Below, in pieces: positions 37,997 to 42,163 of a DNA stretch of 42,163 nt. The DNA is taken from positions 1-42,163 of IMG/VR virus record IMGVR_UViG_3300046791_000578; one strand, given 5' to 3'. Both the position numbers and the translations under genes were made by a program. The notes under the pieces were generated by a model, which saw only the letters and a list, made by a program, of their open reading frames with translations, ran no database searches and was not told the origin of the DNA. Position 1 is the stretch's first letter, and every line of letters starts with the position of its first letter. The stretch comes from a virus.

Positions 37997-39229
37997 TCAC
38001 TTCGGAGGCTCAGGCGCTGGGGGAGCCGGCTGCGCACCTGGCCCCTGCATGTTCAGAGGAGTGAGGATGTTGTCGAGGCCCGAGATGGGGTTCAGGTCCT
38101 CGAGTCGGCGCGCCTCGTTCCGCGTCATCCATCCGCCTCGGGCCGGGTTGATGGCACTCTCGTAGAAGGCTGCGCGCTGCTCGGCAGAGCCGCGCAGTAG
38201 CGCCTGTATCTGGAACTTCGCCTCGTAGCCCGCGTTCACCTCGGCCTCGGTGAACAGGTCGCGGAGCATGGCCTGCTCCCACAGCGTCACCCACGGCATC
38301 AGGGTGTGAATGACGTGGGCGCCGAAGAACGACTCGGCGCTTGCGTAGGTCGGTGTGGCGCTGGCGGCGCCGATCATCTGAGGAAAGACGCGGAACATGC
38401 GGCAGATTTCCTCGACCTGGTGCTTCCGGGTCTCGAGATGCTGGCCGTCGACGCCGGTCATCATCCACGGCTCGAACTTGAGGCCGTTGTCGAGCACCAG
38501 CGTTCGAAAGGCGTTCTGCACGCCGGAGTAGCTCGCCGCGAACTGTTCCTTGATGCGATCGATTTGGTCCTTCGTCAGCACCGCCGTTGTCGAGAGCAGG
38601 CCCCCGGGCTTCGCGCCGTTGCTGTGCATGCGCGCTTGCGTCTCTTCGGTGGCCATCGCCAGGCCGATGGCCTCTCGGCCCTGCACGACTAGGTCGAGCG
38701 CGGTGAAGCCGTTCCACGACAGCCCATGCAGGACATGCACCTGGTCGCGCTGCAGGGTGACAATCTTTCCCTTGGCGTCGGTGACGTCGTAGGTGACGTT
38801 CCAGTTGATGTCCTGCCGCGGGATGACCGTGTGCGGCAGCAGCGGGATGAGCTCGAGCACCTCGCCGGTCGCGCTGCGGTTGATGAGCGAGTAGCCGCCT
38901 CGCCCGAGCAGGGCGTGCAGCGCCATCGTCATCCGCCACTCCATGGACGTCTGCCACTCGTTCGGGCGGCGGTAGAGCACCCGATACAGGGGGTGCTCGT
39001 AGGCGGTCCGCTTCTCGCCGTTCTTGGTTTCGACCTGCACCTTGAGCGGGAGTTTGCCGAGGTCCTCGGTGATGACCCGACAGCAGGCGTAGACCGCGGA
39101 GACGCGCAGCGCCGTCAGCTCGCTCACGGTGAGCCCGGTCTTTGAGGTCGGGCCGTTCAGCAAGGCCGTGTAGGTCAGCGCACTGGCATCGGCGACCTTC
39201 TTCTCGAACAGCCTCGCAAGGAAGCTCAC
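37997..39229 (-). CDS. Portal protein (HK97 family)
   Basis: 410 residues. LTALRVSAVYACCRVITEDLGKLPL, HPLYRVLYRRPNEWQTSMEW, PLLPHTVIPR, VHVLHGLSWNGFTALDLV, ARMHSNGAKPGGLL, and RKHQVEEICRMFRVFPQMIG are diagnostic portal blocks. It forms the dodecameric DNA channel at one capsid vertex. Full length; follows terminase and a small membrane protein. Confidence 0.93.
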   Translation of the reverse strand: MSFLARLFEKKVADASALTYTALLNGPTSKTGLTVSELTALRVSAVYACCRVITEDLGKLPLKVQVETKNGEKRTAYEHPLYRVLYRRPNEWQTSMEWRMTMALHALLGRGGYSLINRSATGEVLELIPLLPHTVIPRQDINWNVTYDVTDAKGKIVTLQRDQVHVLHGLSWNGFTALDLVVQGREAIGLAMATEETQARMHSNGAKPGGLLSTTAVLTKDQIDRIKEQFAASYSGVQNAFRTLVLDNGLKFEPWMMTGVDGQHLETRKHQVEEICRMFRVFPQMIGAASATPTYASAESFFGAHVIHTLMPWVTLWEQAMLRDLFTEAEVNAGYEAKFQIQALLRGSAEQRAAFYESAINPARGGWMTRNEARRLEDLNPISGLDNILTPLNMQGPGAQPAPPAPEPPK

Positions 39230-39381
39230 CGGCGGGCCCCGAGCACGCCGGCGACCAGCAGCAACACACCTCCGACGACGAAGGCGGCCGGTGGGTAAAT
39301 GCTCCAGGTTCCGTAGGAGATGCCGCCGAAGCCGACGACAATCATGAGGTCTGTCGTCAAGCTCTTGATGGTGCTCGTCAC
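39226..39381 (-). CDS. Small membrane protein between terminase and portal
   Basis: 51 residues from GTG 39381 (the frame is open to 39453, giving a 75-residue alternative). Two hydrophobic stretches, LMIVVGFGGISYGTW and AAFVVGGVLLLVAGVLGA, indicate a two-pass membrane protein. Small membrane genes occasionally lie here in siphophages. Coupled to the portal start by ATGA. Confidence 0.5.
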   Translation of the reverse strand: MTSTIKSLTTDLMIVVGFGGISYGTWSIYPPAAFVVGGVLLLVAGVLGARR

Positions 39382-39412
39382 GTCGCCAAAGTAGTCCCGC
39401 GCGTGGACGTGC

Positions 39413-41095
39413 TCAGAGCAGAAGTCCGCCGGACTCCAGCAGTAGGGACCCACGCTTCTCGCCGACTGCGATGAGCCGGCTGAGGGCCATCACCGTGGCC
39501 ACGACGCCGTCGATGCGGTCCGAGGCCTTTTCTTTGTCCGGTTTGATGTTGCCGGCGCTGTCGGTTGTAACAACCGCGTTCGATGCGCAGAAGCGCAGGA
39601 CCGGGTTGTTCATATGTCGGAGCTTCTTCGAAACTACGCGCGCCTCGAGGTCCTTTGACGGTTCCGACAGCGACTTGTAGCCCTGCCTCGTTTCCACCAT
39701 CTTGACCCCATCGCCCATGATTCGGGTGGCCAGATCGGTGGCTCCCCACGGGTCAAAGGCGAGTTCCTGCAGCGAGAAGCGCTTCGAGAGCGCGAGCACC
39801 TCTGAGCGAATGAACTCGTAATCGATGACGTCGCCGGGCGTGACGGTGAGCCAACCCTCGCGTTCCCAGGTGTCGTAATGCCGTTGGCCCTTCTTCGAAT
39901 ATGCGGCCACGGTCGCCTCGGGGAGCCAGAACCGACACAGCACGTCAATGGTGCCGTCGGGGCCCCCGAACACCAGTGCAAGGGCCGAGAGGTCAAGCTT
40001 CGATGATAGGTCGAGCCCCCCGAAACAGGCCTTGCCCTCCAGGCTCTTTTCGCGCTCGAGCGATGCGGCGCGCACGTCTGGCGCGGGCAGCTCGCATTCA
40101 CCCCAGCGCTCGAGCGAGAGCCAGCGCGTGACGCTGCGTGTCCAGACGTTGAGGTGCAGCTGCAGGTATGCGTTGTAGAAGCTGGGCTGGCTCTTCGCCT
40201 TCTCGGCCTGCTTCGCGAGGTAGTCAGCCTTCGGGCTCACGCCGTAGCCGGGGTTCGCCTGCCGCTGAGCCGCCTCGGTGAAGTAGTAATCGGGCTGGTC
40301 CGCCGGCGGATCGTCAGCGGCGGCGATGAAGGCGAAGAAGCTGTCGTCTTCGACAATGCCCTCGAGCACTTTCGTGGCGTAGTCGTGAATCTGCCAGCCG
40401 ATGGCCTCGGCGTCATAGACGCCGGCGGTGGTGATCGCCAGCGTCAGCGGCTGCCGGCGCGCGCCCATCGCGGTGTCGAGCACGTCCCACACGCCGCGGT
40501 CTTTGTGGGCGTGCAGTTCGTCGACGATGTTGCCGTGCGGGTTGAGCCCGTCCATCGTCGAGCTGTCTGCGCCGAGCGGTTCGAACTTCGAACCCATACG
40601 CTCGCAGTTGATGTTGCCACGCATCACCTTCACGAAGCGCTTGAGCTCGGGCGAGGCCTTGACCATCGCGGCTGCGTCTTTCCAGCAGATCGCCGCCTGG
40701 TCTTTCTTCGTCGCTGAGCTGTACACCTCGGCGCCCTTCTCGCCATCCGCGACCGTCAGGTAGAGCCCCAGGCCGCCTGCGACGGTGCTCTTGCCGAATT
40801 TGCGCGGCACCTCGATGTACGCGGTGCGGTATCGCCGCGTGCCGTCGGGGCGGAGCCAGCCGAAGATCTGGCTGATGATGTCGCGCTGAAGGTCGGTCAG
40901 CAGCAGCGGCTTACCGGCCCACTCGCCCTTGTGGTGCTTGCAGAGCTTCTCGATGAAGTGCACTGCGCGGTCGCCCGTCGCCTGGTCGAAACGCAGCCCC
41001 TTCGGGTGACCACCTGGTCGGCGGCACAACTCCAGGTCGCGCTCGTGGCGCACGCGCCAAAGGCGTTCGTACTTGCCGGGAACGCGATCAGCCAC
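39413..41095 (-). CDS. terL: Large terminase subunit (TerL)
   Basis: 560 residues from GTG 41095 (an ATG or GTG eight codons upstream is possible). Walker A PRKFGKST (about 97-104), Walker B GNIVDEL (about 188-194), motif III LAITTAG. The nuclease domain shows LDLSSKLDL, AFDPWGAT and a final SDRIDGVVA Asp. It belongs to the HK97-like terminase 1 family. It packages DNA with TerS (41381-41872); a cos-type mechanism is likely for this family but not shown here. Confidence 0.93.
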   Translation of the reverse strand: MADRVPGKYERLWRVRHERDLELCRRPGGHPKGLRFDQATGDRAVHFIEKLCKHHKGEWAGKPLLLTDLQRDIISQIFGWLRPDGTRRYRTAYIEVPRKFGKSTVAGGLGLYLTVADGEKGAEVYSSATKKDQAAICWKDAAAMVKASPELKRFVKVMRGNINCERMGSKFEPLGADSSTMDGLNPHGNIVDELHAHKDRGVWDVLDTAMGARRQPLTLAITTAGVYDAEAIGWQIHDYATKVLEGIVEDDSFFAFIAAADDPPADQPDYYFTEAAQRQANPGYGVSPKADYLAKQAEKAKSQPSFYNAYLQLHLNVWTRSVTRWLSLERWGECELPAPDVRAASLEREKSLEGKACFGGLDLSSKLDLSALALVFGGPDGTIDVLCRFWLPEATVAAYSKKGQRHYDTWEREGWLTVTPGDVIDYEFIRSEVLALSKRFSLQELAFDPWGATDLATRIMGDGVKMVETRQGYKSLSEPSKDLEARVVSKKLRHMNNPVLRFCASNAVVTTDSAGNIKPDKEKASDRIDGVVATVMALSRLIAVGEKRGSLLLESGGLLL

Positions 41096-41384
41096 GACGG
41101 CGACGCCGGCGCTCGACACGCTCGGTCCCCAAGAGCGCGTAGCCCTGAATGTCGCGCCAGGGTGACTCCCCGAGGGCGTCGCGGTCGGTCGCGATGCGGA
41201 ACAACTTGTCGACGATGCGAGTGACGGTCAGCGCATCGTCGAGCTGCTGCAGTGAAATGCCATTCGGGTAGAGCGCCCGCATCACATCGCCGGACCGCCC
41301 AAAGCTGTCGCCATAGGCGGCCTGCTTCTGCTCGACGAGCTCCGCCACGCTCTGAGCGATCGCCCGGTAGTCGCGCTTGTTCAA
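41088..41384 (-). CDS. DUF1599-like phage protein
   Basis: 98 residues. LVEQKQAAYGDSFGRSGDVMR, then ALYPNGISLQQLDDALTVTRIVDKLFRIATD, then GESPWRDIQGYALLG. This conserved phage block is related to the nucleotide-modification-associated DUF1599 group, so a MazG-like or nucleotide role is conceivable. It lies between TerS and TerL with four- and eight-base overlaps. Confidence 0.65.
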   Translation of the reverse strand: MNKRDYRAIAQSVAELVEQKQAAYGDSFGRSGDVMRALYPNGISLQQLDDALTVTRIVDKLFRIATDRDALGESPWRDIQGYALLGTERVERRRRRRG

Positions 41385-41872
41385 GCCTTGCCTCCCTCGA
41401 TCACCTTCGGTGCGAATAGGAAATCTTCAGTGGTGTCCGTCGCCGGCGGCTTGTCGGGTGTCTTCACCCGCGAGCGTGCGCTGGGTGAGAGGCCGAGCTC
41501 GCCGGCGAGGAGCCGCGCGGCCGCGCGTTCATCCTGGGCGAGCTTGATCGCCGGGTTCTTCTGCGGTCCGAAGGGGGTCTTCACCATCGGTCCGTGCTTC
41601 TGCACGTCGCGCTGCGCCCGCACCCAGTTGGAGTGCGCGACGCAATAGCGCTCGAGCGCTCCGCCATCGAGGCCGGTCAGCACGCCGAGCTGCACCAGCT
41701 GCGGCACGACGCGGTCCCACTCGGCACAAGCCTCCTTGTCGAGCCACTTCGGGCGCGCGGGCATCCCCGGCGGCGGCTCGAGCGCGGTACCGCCTGCGTC
41801 GCGATCCTTCCGGTAGGTGCCTGCGAGCTTCTTCAGCTTCGTGGGCTTCGGTGGCGGGCCGCGGCGGCCCAT
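41381..41872 (-). CDS. terS: Small terminase subunit (P27 family)
   Basis: 163 residues. MGRRGPPPKPTKLKKLAGTY, then PPPGMPARPKWLDKEACAEWDRVVPQL, then LDGGALERYCVAHSNWVRAQRDV, and LAQDERAAARLLAGELGLSPSARSRV follow the P27 TerS family step by step. It recognises phage DNA and starts packaging with TerL. One-base overlap with the upstream gene. Confidence 0.92.
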   Translation of the reverse strand: MGRRGPPPKPTKLKKLAGTYRKDRDAGGTALEPPPGMPARPKWLDKEACAEWDRVVPQLVQLGVLTGLDGGALERYCVAHSNWVRAQRDVQKHGPMVKTPFGPQKNPAIKLAQDERAAARLLAGELGLSPSARSRVKTPDKPPATDTTEDFLFAPKVIEGGKA

Positions 41873-42117
41873 CAGTGGTTTCTCCGCACGTAGCGACTTG
41901 CCGCCCTGCAGAGGCCGTCGATTGAGATCTCGCCAGCGGCGAATGCTTCGGCGGCCGCGGCAAGCCGCTCTCTCCGGCGAACTCGCCTCGGACGCGTCCG
42001 CAGAGGGGCCTCAAGCGGCTTCTGGCGCGAACGCCGCCGCACGTGAGCCCAGCAGAGGCCTGCGCGCCGCGCCGGGTTCCTGCAGCGGCCGATCGCGCAC
42101 CTGAATGGCGGGTTCAC
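41872..42117 (-). CDS. Zinc-knuckle small protein at the window edge
   Basis: 81 residues from GTG 42117, with a G-rich leader. The N-terminus has C-x4-C-x9-C-x2-H (about residues 7-25). The rest is Arg-rich with a helical RRERLAAAAEAFAAG. First gene of the late operon as seen here. The same knuckle pattern begins the HNH protein and the HTH protein at the other window edge, so these genes may form one cassette around the packaging site. The 46 bases beyond it hold a C-run and no gene. Confidence 0.6.
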   Translation of the reverse strand: MNPPFRCAIGRCRNPARRAGLCWAHVRRRSRQKPLEAPLRTRPRRVRRRERLAAAAEAFAAGEISIDGLCRAASRYVRRNH

Positions 42118-42163
42118 CTGCTACCCCCCCACGGGCCAAAACCTGCCGGCGTGTTGCGAAGGC

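Noticed and set aside
1-42163. CRISPR array, insertion sequence or long terminal repeat
   Set aside because: No regularly spaced repeats, no transposase and no matching sequence at the two window ends were seen.

Overview
The window reads as an essentially complete genome of a temperate, long-tailed (siphovirus-type) phage. It is GC-rich, densely packed, and almost every start overlaps the previous stop (ATGA, GTGA, TTGA or TGATG). No chromosomal housekeeping gene is present. Two things suggest a myxobacterial or other Myxococcota host, as inference only: the base composition, with a cysteine-paired lipoprotein of a style familiar from myxobacteria, and an integrase gene that carries a tRNA-3'-end-like attachment core inside its coding sequence, as described for Myxococcus phage Mx8. 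The virion genes are not Mx8-like; they follow the HK97/lambda siphovirus plan.

Layout. (1) 61-10386, minus strand: the left operon, read from 10386 downward. It holds a small unknown gene, an excisionase-like HTH protein, the tyrosine integrase with embedded attP, two HNH nucleases, an ASCH-like phage protein, many small zinc-binding proteins, a LexA-type winged helix without protease, a DUF1643 protein, a DNA methyltransferase whose 5' end carries an 11-G tract, and a RusA-like resolvase. (2) 10440-11297, plus strand: a lipoprotein moron. (3) 11291-12062: a probable immunity region. A ribbon-helix-helix-like protein (11603-11914) is flanked by two promoter-like sequences, leftward near 11534-11505 and rightward at 12018-12046. 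Both carry a TGAACC/GGTTCA inverted repeat between -35 and -10, an arrangement that recalls lambda PL/PR. (4) 12056-16329, plus strand: the right early operon, with small zinc proteins, a ParB-MT-A70 methyltransferase fusion and a HerA-like ATPase with duplicated C-terminal winged helices. (5) 42117 down to 16330, minus strand: the late operon. It runs TerS, a small DUF1599-like protein, TerL, portal, prohead protease, capsid, a paralogous pair of capsid-adjacent proteins, connector and closure proteins, tail terminator, tail tube, another paralogous pair, tail chaperones with a -1 frameshift, tape measure, tail tip proteins, a group of signal-peptide-bearing fibre or lectin-like genes with a second lipoprotein moron on the other strand, baseplate/LamG protein, M15 endolysin and membrane proteins.

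Joined end to end, the HNH gene near the left edge would sit just upstream of the terminase genes at the right edge. That is the usual HNH-TerS-TerL-portal order, so the ends are probably physical genome ends (cos-like) or an arbitrary cut in a circular assembly. No recognisable replicative polymerase, primase or initiator is present.

Most interesting points: the repeated operator-in-promoter design around the ribbon-helix-helix gene; the out-of-frame poly-G tract at the methyltransferase 5' end (phase variation or homopolymer sequencing error); attP inside int; the signal-peptide cassette in the tail module; and a C-x4-C-x(9-11)-C-x2-H knuckle shared by three proteins around the packaging junction.
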